Assembly (NCBI GenBank): GCA_938029215.1 | Contig: CALHFG010000080.1 | Span: 1-58,579, forward strand | From: an uncultured Acidimicrobiales bacterium | GTDB lineage: Bacteria > Actinomycetota > Acidimicrobiia > Acidimicrobiales > SZUA-35 | Reading direction: 5' to 3' | DNA: 58,579 nt | Shown: positions 17,131 through 24,459 of the stretch, in pieces | Layout of the letters: the number at the start of each line of letters is the position of its first letter | Numbering within the stretch: position 1 is the first letter of the stretch | Program-made: the position numbers and the translations under genes | The notes under the pieces: model-generated | Seen by the model: the letters and a program-made list of their open reading frames with translations, nothing else | Database searches by the model: none | What the model was told of the DNA's origin: nothing

Positions 17131-18012
17131 ATGACGGGAGTGAATTCGACTGCTATTTCGCCAGCTGACGCTGGTGAGCAACAAAAAACCGAAGGGGAAC
17201 TCCCCGAAGCGGGCCCACAACATACCGCTCCCTCGGTAAAGGCCGAGGCTGCTGGCTTCGAAGGTCCGTTCGATCTCCTGCTTCACCTCATCCTCAACGA
17301 CAAGGTCGACCTCTATGAGGTGTCGTTGTTCGACATCGTTGATGCCTACCTCGATGAAGTGAAGAAAATGAAGAATTGCGACCTCGATGTCGCTACCGAA
17401 TTCCTGCTGATAGCCGCGACGCTTATTGAGCTCAAGGTGCGGCGTCTCCTTCCAGAGGACGTAGACCTAGACCTCGACGAAGAACTGGCATTGTGGGAGG
17501 AGCGAGACCTCCTACTCAGTCGACTGTTGGAGTCCAAGACCTTCAAAGACGCCGCTGCCGCTTTGGTGCGCATGGGCGAAACCGCGGCCCGGGTGCGCCC
17601 GCGAATCGCGGGACTTGAAGAGCAGTACATCGGGCTCGCCCCGGACTTGCTGGAGAACTCGTCTCCTCAGGATCTGCACAAGGCATTCATGAAGGCGATG
17701 CAGCCAAAGCCGGTCACCAACGTTGGCTTGCAGCACGTGACCGCGGTGAAGGCGAGCGTGACCGAAGCGATTCACGAGTTCCTCAACGATCTGCCCGGCG
17801 CGGGCAAGAGAACCTTCCGCCAGCTCACCGCTCACGTCGCCGATGACACCCTCGAGGTGGTCGTTCGCTTCCTGGCGGTGCTTGAGCTCTTCAAACAGGG
17901 TGTGGTCGAACTCGATCAGGTGGGCCATTTCGGAGACCTGAGTGTCGAGTGGGTTGGAACAGAAGACGATCGACAGGCCGCCCTTACCGGCGTCGATGTT
18001 TACGAGGGGTAA
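17131..18012 (+). CDS. scpA: segregation and condensation protein A
   Basis: A 293-residue kleisin subunit of the Smc-ScpA-ScpB condensin. After a roughly 40-residue polar leader, FEGPFDLLLHLILNDKVDLY and ATEFLLIAATLIELKVRRLLP are family hallmarks, and the C-terminal winged helix is seen in FRQLTAHVADDTLEVVVRFL. The start is ATG 17131; GTG 17140 is an alternative three codons in. It begins the housekeeping run scpA-scpB-rluB-aroH-tyrA-cmk-plsC, whose members are closely spaced or overlapping. Confidence 0.95.
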   Translation: MTGVNSTAISPADAGEQQKTEGELPEAGPQHTAPSVKAEAAGFEGPFDLLLHLILNDKVDLYEVSLFDIVDAYLDEVKKMKNCDLDVATEFLLIAATLIELKVRRLLPEDVDLDLDEELALWEERDLLLSRLLESKTFKDAAAALVRMGETAARVRPRIAGLEEQYIGLAPDLLENSSPQDLHKAFMKAMQPKPVTNVGLQHVTAVKASVTEAIHEFLNDLPGAGKRTFRQLTAHVADDTLEVVVRFLAVLELFKQGVVELDQVGHFGDLSVEWVGTEDDRQAALTGVDVYEG

Positions 18013-18017
18013 TGGGG

Positions 18018-18716
18018 ATGAGCGAAGTAGACCAACAGCAGGTTGACGAGGCGGAGACCGGACCGGTGGCCACCGACAGCGGGGTGATCGATCTCACCGA
18101 CGAGGAGCGGCTCGCCTGGCTCAGTCGAGGGATTGAGTCCTTGGTGATGGTGGCGTCGGATCCTCTGCCCGATGCGGTGCTCGCCCAGTCGCTGGGAACC
18201 GACGAGGTAACGGTACGCACCATTTGCGTGGCGTTGGCCGACAGCTACGAGGATCAGGGTCGAGGTTTCCAGTTGGCGTATGTGGCTGGAGGTTGGCGAT
18301 TCCAGAGCCACCCTGACCTGTCCGATCTGATCACCGGGTATGTGATGGAGGGACAAAACCAGAAGCTGTCACCGGCAGCCATGGAGACCTTGGCGATCAT
18401 CGCGTACAAGCAACCCATCTCGCGTGCTCAAATTGGCGCGATTCGTGGCGTCAACGTCGACGGTGTTCTTCGAACCCTCAGCCAGCGTGGCTACGTTGCC
18501 GAGATCGGGCGCGATGAGGGCCCCGGTCAAGCGGTTCTGTTTGGAACCACCCAACTGTTCTGTGAAAAGTTGGGGATCCCTACCGCCCGGGACCTCCCGC
18601 CTTTGGGTGACTTTGTGCCGCCCGCTCATGTTGTTGAGGCGTTGGAGCAGACGTTGCGGGCGCCAACCGAGGCAGAGATGGTTGCCCAGATGGCCGGCGA
18701 CGAAGCCGTTCAGTGA
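18018..18716 (+). CDS. scpB: segregation and condensation protein B
   Basis: A 232-residue ScpB partner of ScpA with tandem winged helices. LESL-like GIESLVMVASDPLPDAVLAQ, LSPAAMETLAIIAYKQPISR and IRGVNVDGVLRTLSQRGYV are diagnostic. ATG 18018 is preferred; ATG 18012 overlaps the scpA stop codon and would add two residues. The end overlaps the next gene by GTGA. Confidence 0.95.
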   Translation: MSEVDQQQVDEAETGPVATDSGVIDLTDEERLAWLSRGIESLVMVASDPLPDAVLAQSLGTDEVTVRTICVALADSYEDQGRGFQLAYVAGGWRFQSHPDLSDLITGYVMEGQNQKLSPAAMETLAIIAYKQPISRAQIGAIRGVNVDGVLRTLSQRGYVAEIGRDEGPGQAVLFGTTQLFCEKLGIPTARDLPPLGDFVPPAHVVEALEQTLRAPTEAEMVAQMAGDEAVQ

Positions 18717-19555
18717 GTACCGATCCAAACGATCCGTTCTGGCTTCCTGGACTCGATGGTGACTTGAGTGGCGGTGGCCTCGCCGAACCTGCGGCAGGGG
18801 ATGCAGCCGAGGTCGTGGGGCCCGGCCGACTGCAAAAAGTGCTGGCCCGAGCCGGGATTGCGAGCCGCCGAGTGATCGAAGACATGATTGTGGCTGGCCG
18901 AATCACGGTCAACGGCACCGTTGCAACGCTCGGCGACAAGGCGGATCCACGATCGGACGTGATCACCGTCGACGGAGCGGTCATCTCAACCATGCCCGAC
19001 GCGATCACCTACTTGCTCAACAAACCAGCCGGCACTGTGACCACAGCAGACGACCCGCAAGGTCGTCCTACCGTTGTGGACCTGGTTCCGGGGCAACCTC
19101 GCGTCTTTCCGGTCGGGCGGCTTGACGTTGACACCGAGGGTCTCTTGCTGCTTACCAACGACGGGGAGATGACGCACCGGTTGACTCATCCATCCCACGG
19201 CGTCGAAAAGGAATACCTCGCGCATGTTGAGGGCAGTCCCAAGCCAAATGTGTTGAAACGACTGCGGGCCGGTATCGAACTCGACGATGGGATGACTGCT
19301 CCGGCCCAGGCGGCGGCGGTCGGGGACAACATGATCCGGCTCACCATTCACGAGGGTCGCAATCGCCAAGTGCGACGAATGTGTGAAGCGGTGGGACACC
19401 CGGTGATTCGGTTGGTTAGAACCCGAATCGGACCGATCGCCGATCGGCAGTTGAAACCCGGTGAGCACCGTAGTCTCACCACCAAAGAGCTGTTTGCGCT
19501 GCAGAGTGCGGTCAATCTCGAAGCGCCAGCACCCCGTAAGCGTGGAGACGATTGA
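18713..19555 (+). CDS. rluB: RluB/RsuA-family pseudouridine synthase
   Basis: A 280-residue protein: an N-terminal extension of about 35 residues, an S4 RNA-binding domain (RLQKVLARAGIASRRVIEDM, from residue 39) and a pseudouridine synthase domain with catalytic D138 in VGRLDVDTEGLLLLTNDG. It probably modifies 23S rRNA, by analogy to RluB. The start is a GTG overlapping the scpB stop. This gene position, after scpB, is conserved in actinobacteria. Confidence 0.93.
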   Translation: MSTDPNDPFWLPGLDGDLSGGGLAEPAAGDAAEVVGPGRLQKVLARAGIASRRVIEDMIVAGRITVNGTVATLGDKADPRSDVITVDGAVISTMPDAITYLLNKPAGTVTTADDPQGRPTVVDLVPGQPRVFPVGRLDVDTEGLLLLTNDGEMTHRLTHPSHGVEKEYLAHVEGSPKPNVLKRLRAGIELDDGMTAPAQAAAVGDNMIRLTIHEGRNRQVRRMCEAVGHPVIRLVRTRIGPIADRQLKPGEHRSLTTKELFALQSAVNLEAPAPRKRGDD

Positions 19556-19594
19556 TCGCCGGGGCGTAGGCGAAGGCTGATAGCTTTATCTGCC

Positions 19595-19972
19595 ATGCCA
19601 ACGCGTGCGCTCCGAGGTGCGATCACCTGCGATAACGACGACCGACAAGAGATCCTCGACCGCACCACGGCGCTGCTCACAGAGCTGTTCGAACGAAACA
19701 ATATCGGGCACGATTGCATCACCAGCATCTTCTTCACCGCCACCGGTGATCTCACCGCAGTCGCTCCAGCAGCGGCGGCCCGGGCCTTTGGCCTCACCGA
19801 CGTTCCTCTGCTCTGCGCCCAGGAAATGCATGTGGACGGCGCACTCCAGAAATGCGTTCGAGTGATGCTCCACTTTGACTGCGATTTGCCCCGCTCAGAA
19901 CTCAACCATGTGTTCCTTCGTGGCGCCGTAGCCCTACGACCCGACCTGGCTCGACCCGGCGACGACCAGTGA
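19595..19972 (+). CDS. aroH: chorismate mutase, AroH type
   Basis: A 125-residue monofunctional chorismate mutase of the trimeric AroH (pseudo alpha/beta barrel) class. Active-site residues expected from the Bacillus enzyme are in place: R7 (RALRGAI), C74 and E77 (LLCAQEM) and R89 (KCVRVMLH). It converts chorismate to prephenate for tyrosine and phenylalanine synthesis. The stop overlaps the start of tyrA, the next enzyme of the pathway, by four bases. Confidence 0.95.
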   Translation: MPTRALRGAITCDNDDRQEILDRTTALLTELFERNNIGHDCITSIFFTATGDLTAVAPAAAARAFGLTDVPLLCAQEMHVDGALQKCVRVMLHFDCDLPRSELNHVFLRGAVALRPDLARPGDDQ

Positions 19973-21066
19973 ATCAGCCCGGTTCAAACATCCCCGCAGT
20001 GGCCGCGCCCGGAAGGGCCTGGGTTATTGGCTGTGGCCTCATCGGTGGGTCATTGGCCGCCGCTCTCACCGAACGCGGCTGGCACGTTTCGGTGACCGAC
20101 GTCGATCCCCAAGTTGAACAGACCGCCATCGACAAGGGCTTCGCTGCGGCGATCGGACCCGATCCGGATGCGCTGGTGGTGTTCTGTGCCGCACCGGTTG
20201 GAGCTATTCCGACCATTGCTGCCGAGGCACTCGAAATGTGCGCTGGTGTCGTGACCGATACGGGCTCCACCAAGCAGCAGGTCGTCGATGCGGTGTCGCA
20301 TGACCGCTTCGTCGGTGGTCACCCCATGGCAGGTTCTGAACAAGATGGGATCGCTGGTGCGGATCCAAATTTGTTCGAGGGAGCAACCTGGGTTCTGACG
20401 CCGCGACCCGACACCGAGGCGCAGATCTTTGGAACCGTCCGTAGCGTGATCCGGGCACTCGGCGCAGAAGTGCTCACGATGCGAGCCGACAAACACGACC
20501 AGATGGTTGCCCAGGTCTCTCATGTGCCCCACTTGACTGCTGCCGCTTTGATGACCTTGGCCGACGAGTCTTCGCTCGAGCACCGAGCTCTATTACGGCT
20601 CGCGGCAGGCGGCTTCCGCGACATGACACGAATCTCAGCTGGTCGACCTTCGATTTGGCCCGACATTATCTCCTCGAACACGCCAGCGATTGCTGCTGGG
20701 CTCGATGCCCTAATCGGGCGTCTGTCGAGCATTCGTGACGCCGTGCACGATGGGAATCGTGGCGAGGAGTTGTTGGCAACGCTAGAGCGAGCCAGGAGCG
20801 CTCGGGTCAATCTGCCGACCGGGGTCACAATCAGTGATCAGCTGGTCGAGTTCAAGATTCCTATTCCTGACCGTCCGGGCGAGATCGCGGCGATCGCGAC
20901 GTTGGCCACCGAGCTCGACGTCAATATTCACGACCTCGAACTCACCCACTCCGGCGAAGGCAGCAGAGGCGTCATGATTCTCCTAACCGATGAATCGGCG
21001 AAGGATTTGTTGGTCGGCGGATTGATCGCCAAGGGATACCGTCCAACCGTACGGTCGCTCGACTAG
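19969..21066 (+). CDS. tyrA: prephenate dehydrogenase with C-terminal ACT domain
   Basis: A 365-residue NAD(P)-dependent enzyme of tyrosine synthesis. The Rossmann loop is VIGCGLIGGSLAAALTERG near the N-terminus. VGGHPMAGSEQDGIAGADP carries the conserved HPMAGSE, and VSHVPHLTAAALM is also conserved. The C-terminal 75 residues (from FKIPIPDRPGEIAAIATLA) form an ACT domain, suggesting feedback control by tyrosine. The GTG start overlaps the aroH stop. Confidence 0.95.
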   Translation: MNQPGSNIPAVAAPGRAWVIGCGLIGGSLAAALTERGWHVSVTDVDPQVEQTAIDKGFAAAIGPDPDALVVFCAAPVGAIPTIAAEALEMCAGVVTDTGSTKQQVVDAVSHDRFVGGHPMAGSEQDGIAGADPNLFEGATWVLTPRPDTEAQIFGTVRSVIRALGAEVLTMRADKHDQMVAQVSHVPHLTAAALMTLADESSLEHRALLRLAAGGFRDMTRISAGRPSIWPDIISSNTPAIAAGLDALIGRLSSIRDAVHDGNRGEELLATLERARSARVNLPTGVTISDQLVEFKIPIPDRPGEIAAIATLATELDVNIHDLELTHSGEGSRGVMILLTDESAKDLLVGGLIAKGYRPTVRSLD

Positions 21067-21077
21067 CTGGGAAGCCA

Positions 21078-21755
21078 ATGAACACATCTGAATCGAACGA
21101 GATGGTCGTCGTGGCCATCGATGGTCCGGCCGGATCGGGAAAGAGCACCGTTGCCAAGCTGCTCGCCGAACGAATCGATCTGCCGTACCTGGACACGGGC
21201 GCCATGTATCGTTCGGTCACCTTCGCGTGCATCGCCGCCGGCATCGACCCCGAAGATCGAGCAGCGGCCGCCGAGGTTGCCAAGAATATGGAACTGCGGA
21301 TGGAGACCGACGGAACGGTCACGGTCAATGGCGTCGACGCCACCACCCAGATTCGCGGACCGGAGGTCACGCGGGCCGTTTCGTCGGTTGCGAGCCACCC
21401 GGAGGTTCGTACCGAGCTTGTCAGCCGACAGCGCGAGTGGGCCAGAAGAAAGGGCGGGGGAGTGTTGGAGGGTCGAGACATCGGCACTGTTGTTTTCCCC
21501 GATGCGACGCTCGTCGTCTACCTCACTGCAAGCGCAGAGGTTCGGGCCGCGCGGCGCGCCGGCGAGGTTGCTGATCTCGACTACGACACGGTTGCTGCGG
21601 ACATCGCACGGCGCGATGCGCTCGATCAGAATCGGGAAACCGACCCGCTGCGACGGGCCGATGGCGCCCTCGAAGTGGACACCACCTACCTCACTATTGA
21701 TGAGGTGCTCGACGTCCTCGAGAATCGTCTCGAGGTATCCCTGAACAATGAGTAA
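21078..21755 (+). CDS. cmk: cytidylate kinase
   Basis: A 225-residue kinase phosphorylating CMP and dCMP. It has the P-loop IDGPAGSGKSTVAKLLAE, LDTGAMYRSVTF, and GGGVLEGRDIGTVVFPDA, all diagnostic of Cmk. It lies 11 bases after tyrA and overlaps plsC by eight bases. Confidence 0.97.
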   Translation: MNTSESNEMVVVAIDGPAGSGKSTVAKLLAERIDLPYLDTGAMYRSVTFACIAAGIDPEDRAAAAEVAKNMELRMETDGTVTVNGVDATTQIRGPEVTRAVSSVASHPEVRTELVSRQREWARRKGGGVLEGRDIGTVVFPDATLVVYLTASAEVRAARRAGEVADLDYDTVAADIARRDALDQNRETDPLRRADGALEVDTTYLTIDEVLDVLENRLEVSLNNE

Positions 21756-22437
21756 CGGCCCGACCGAGAGTCCAGCGGAGATCTCTTGGCTCCACCGGGT
21801 CTTCTTTCGAGCGCTCACCACTATCTTCCGAGGTTTCTCTCGTCTGTATCTTCGACTCTCCATCGAGGGCCGTGAGCATCTTCCCCGCGAGGGCGGCTAC
21901 GTGGTAGCCCCGGGAGCTCATCGGTCGATCGTGGATACCGCAGTCATCGCGGTGACCCCCGCGAACACGATGTTTCGTTTCATGGGTGCAGAAAGCTACT
22001 TTGCTACACCGGGGTTGGGGTGGTTTCTGCGAGCAACCGGAGGATTCCCGGTGGAGCGATCTGCGACCGACCGAGAAGCCATGCGGCTCGCCGAGGATGT
22101 ACTTCGATCAGGCGAACCCCTTGTGATATTCCCCGAGGCCACGAGATACTCGGGGCCCGATGTTCAACCGCTCAAGGATGGGGCTGCCTTCATTGCCGCG
22201 AGGGCTGGCGTTCCGCTCGTTCCGATCGGTATCGGCGGCGCCGAGCGATGTTGGCCCAAGGGAAAACGTTTGCTGAAGCCCACTCGTATGGCGATCATCG
22301 TTGGCGAACCGATCTACCCGGCTGCTCGTGCTGATGGCGAGCGGGTTAAGCGCAGTGAGATCAAGCGTCTAACCGCAGAGCTTCAGGCGGCGCTTCAAGA
22401 ACTCTTTGACCGAGCACAGCTAAAAGTGGATGCCTAG
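21748..22437 (+). CDS. plsC: 1-acyl-sn-glycerol-3-phosphate acyltransferase (PlsC family)
   Basis: A 229-residue lysophosphatidate acyltransferase. The catalytic HX4D motif is in PGAHRSIVDTAV; the acceptor-binding motif reads IFPEATRYSGPD (commonly EGTR, here EATR). FLRATGGFPVERSATDREA is the usual mid-domain block. No long transmembrane segment is obvious; N-terminal hydrophobic helices probably attach it to the membrane. It is the last gene of the first part of the scpA block; ispH, often next, appears 4.6 kb downstream. Confidence 0.92.
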   Translation: MSNGPTESPAEISWLHRVFFRALTTIFRGFSRLYLRLSIEGREHLPREGGYVVAPGAHRSIVDTAVIAVTPANTMFRFMGAESYFATPGLGWFLRATGGFPVERSATDREAMRLAEDVLRSGEPLVIFPEATRYSGPDVQPLKDGAAFIAARAGVPLVPIGIGGAERCWPKGKRLLKPTRMAIIVGEPIYPAARADGERVKRSEIKRLTAELQAALQELFDRAQLKVDA

Positions 22438-22467
22438 TTCTTCTCCCAGAAACCTGTACTCGCCTCG

Positions 22468-23118
22468 CTACAGCCTGCCGGTCTCGTAGGCCCACATCGC
22501 GAGCTCGACCCGGTTGCGAGCTTGTAGCTTGTTCATCAGGCTGGCCAAGTGGGTTTTTACGGTGCTGAGGCTTATGTGTAGCTCGTTAGCGACTTCGCTG
22601 TTTGTCCGGCCCCGAGCCACGGTGAGGAGGACTTCCTCTTCGCGCTCGGTGAGCGCATCGACTGGTTCGTGCACCGATTGTGGCGTCGAGGAGTCTGAAA
22701 ACGTTGCCAGCAGTCGGGCGGTGATGCTTGGCGCGATCAAGGCGTCTCCGTTTGCCGCAGCTTGGATGGCCTGGACGAGCAAGTCTGGCCCGGCGTCTTT
22801 GAGTAGGAACCCTCGGGCACCTGCTTTGAGCGCTCCATGGACATACTCATCCAAATCGAACGTCGTGATTACCACAACAGCAAGCGGGTCTTCGACATCG
22901 GGACCGGCCAGAACGCGAGTTGCTTCGATCCCATCGAGTTCTGGCATCCGTATATCAAAAAGACAGACGTCGGGTCGTAACCGTTGAGCGAGACGAACCG
23001 CCTCGCTTCCGTCGGCGGCTTCTCCAACGACCTCGATTCCATCTTGGGCACGAAGGATCATGGACAGACCGGTTCTCACCAGATCCTGATCGTCGGCGAC
23101 GAGAACCCTGATACTCAT
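22468..23118 (-). CDS. LuxR/NarL-family response regulator
   Basis: A 216-residue response regulator. The receiver domain has acidic residues D9-D10 and phosphoacceptor D55 in CLFDIRMPELDG; the C-terminal LuxR helix-turn-helix is LTEREEEVLLTVARGRTNSE through ISLSTVKTHLASL. The ATG at 23118 overlaps the kinase stop (ATGA), so the two are translationally coupled. The likely targets are its own operon and the divergent MMPL gene, whose shared upstream region carries GACCG/CGGTC palindromes. Confidence 0.93.
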   Translation of the reverse strand: MSIRVLVADDQDLVRTGLSMILRAQDGIEVVGEAADGSEAVRLAQRLRPDVCLFDIRMPELDGIEATRVLAGPDVEDPLAVVVITTFDLDEYVHGALKAGARGFLLKDAGPDLLVQAIQAAANGDALIAPSITARLLATFSDSSTPQSVHEPVDALTEREEEVLLTVARGRTNSEVANELHISLSTVKTHLASLMNKLQARNRVELAMWAYETGRL

Positions 23119-24284
23119 ACCGACACCTCTCGGGGGAGCTCTACCTGGACGGTCCACCCTCGGGGTGACGACGGTCCGGCATCGAATTCTCCTCCGAGAA
23201 GCGACGCTCGCTCTGCCATTCCCAGGAGGCCATAGCCGGGCACGCGGGCGGCGCGGGGCGAGACGGTCTCGCCGTCGTCGGTCACGAGAAGTCGTACCAC
23301 ATCCGGTGTTCCTTCAACACAAACATTGATGCTGGACGCATTGCGGGCATGTCGGTTGGCGTTGGTAATCGACTCCTGGGCCAAGCGAAACAGGGCCGCG
23401 TCGACCGGCGGGCTGAGTTGAGCAAGGTCTCCTCTTAGCTCAACATGGACGTTCGGTGCATCGGGAGCCGTCTGCCCGAGGCGAGCGATGTCTTGAACGC
23501 CGGCCTGCGGTGTGAGCTCAGCTCCCGTGGTGTTGTCGCGCAAGGCACCGACCATCGTGCGCATTTCGGTGAGCGTGCGCGCCGCTGCCTCTTCGACCAC
23601 CTTGAGGGCTGCACGGGCTGCTGCGGGATCCTTTTCAGACACCGCCAACCCGGCTTGGGCCTGGATCGCAATTGCGGATACGTGATGCGCCACGCTGTCG
23701 TGCAGCTCCCTGGCGATTTGCTCACGCTCGTTGGAGCGAGCATCGTCGATCGATCGACGGCGAAGCTGGACCGCATGTCGCACCTCGAGTCCGGCGACGG
23801 CGGGGAAAAGCAGCACGACTCCACCCCCGATGATGTCGCCGAGCGTGTTTTGCACAGAGAACCAGCTCACGCCCCACGATGCTGCCATCACCGCCAACAT
23901 GTAGACCATGTGGCGCCCGCTGGCCCAGCGGAACACTGCGTAAATCAGCACAAGGATGTAGGCGCACGTGAAGAGGCCCGCTGACCGGCCATCGTTGAAG
24001 ACGAGCGAGGAAACCTCTAGTACCTGAAAGGTCGCAAGTGGGATTGCAGCGGCCAGAAGCGGGTGGGTACGGCGATACAGAATGGCGGATGCACATACCA
24101 CGCAAATCACAAAGGCTGTGCCGCGCCACAGCACATCCGGTCGCCAGATCGTTTCTGCGATCGCCGAGGTAAGTACAACGGCGAGGAACGCCCAGTCGCG
24201 CCATACGCGCCGAGGGGGCAGTCCGGTATCGGGAACGGTGAACATCGATTGCATATGTTCCCGGTGGCTGTCGAAGTTGTGCAT
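23115..24284 (-). CDS. NarL-type sensor histidine kinase (HisKA_3)
   Basis: A 389-residue membrane kinase. About five hydrophobic segments lie between residues 30 and 165, with no large extracellular domain, as in intramembrane-sensing kinases such as those responding to cell-envelope stress. The HisKA_3 motif is EREQIARELHDSVAHHVSAI with the phosphorylated H195, followed by an ATPase domain (DDGE, GYGLLGMAERASLLGG). It partners with the overlapping LuxR regulator. The divergent MMPL transporter suggests an envelope or lipid signal, by inference. Confidence 0.92.
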   Translation of the reverse strand: MHNFDSHREHMQSMFTVPDTGLPPRRVWRDWAFLAVVLTSAIAETIWRPDVLWRGTAFVICVVCASAILYRRTHPLLAAAIPLATFQVLEVSSLVFNDGRSAGLFTCAYILVLIYAVFRWASGRHMVYMLAVMAASWGVSWFSVQNTLGDIIGGGVVLLFPAVAGLEVRHAVQLRRRSIDDARSNEREQIARELHDSVAHHVSAIAIQAQAGLAVSEKDPAAARAALKVVEEAAARTLTEMRTMVGALRDNTTGAELTPQAGVQDIARLGQTAPDAPNVHVELRGDLAQLSPPVDAALFRLAQESITNANRHARNASSINVCVEGTPDVVRLLVTDDGETVSPRAARVPGYGLLGMAERASLLGGEFDAGPSSPRGWTVQVELPREVSV

Positions 24285-24322
24285 CGACTTCCAGAGTAGA
24301 GAAAATCCCCGACGCCGGTAAC

Positions 24323-24436
24323 CGACCGAAAGTATGAACGCTTTGTCGGTCGAATGGGCCCCTGCAATTCAGTCGTTCCCCCGATGTGCGCCGCAGCGGC
24401 CGACTTCATAGTGAGCACAGACCGGAACCGCCGGTC
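24323..24436. promoter_or_regulatory. paired GACCG/CGGTC palindromes between kinase and MMPL genes
   Basis: Two inverted repeats sharing a GACCG half-site lie in the divergent region: CGACCGA (24323-24329) with TCGGTCG (24346-24352), spacer 16, and GACCGG (24420-24425) with CCGGTC (24431-24436), spacer 5. The second ends 23 bases before the MMPL start codon. They are candidate binding sites for the LuxR-type regulator encoded alongside. The function is inferred. Confidence 0.4.
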
Positions 24437-24459
24437 GAGACCTCATCTAGGGAGTTCCG

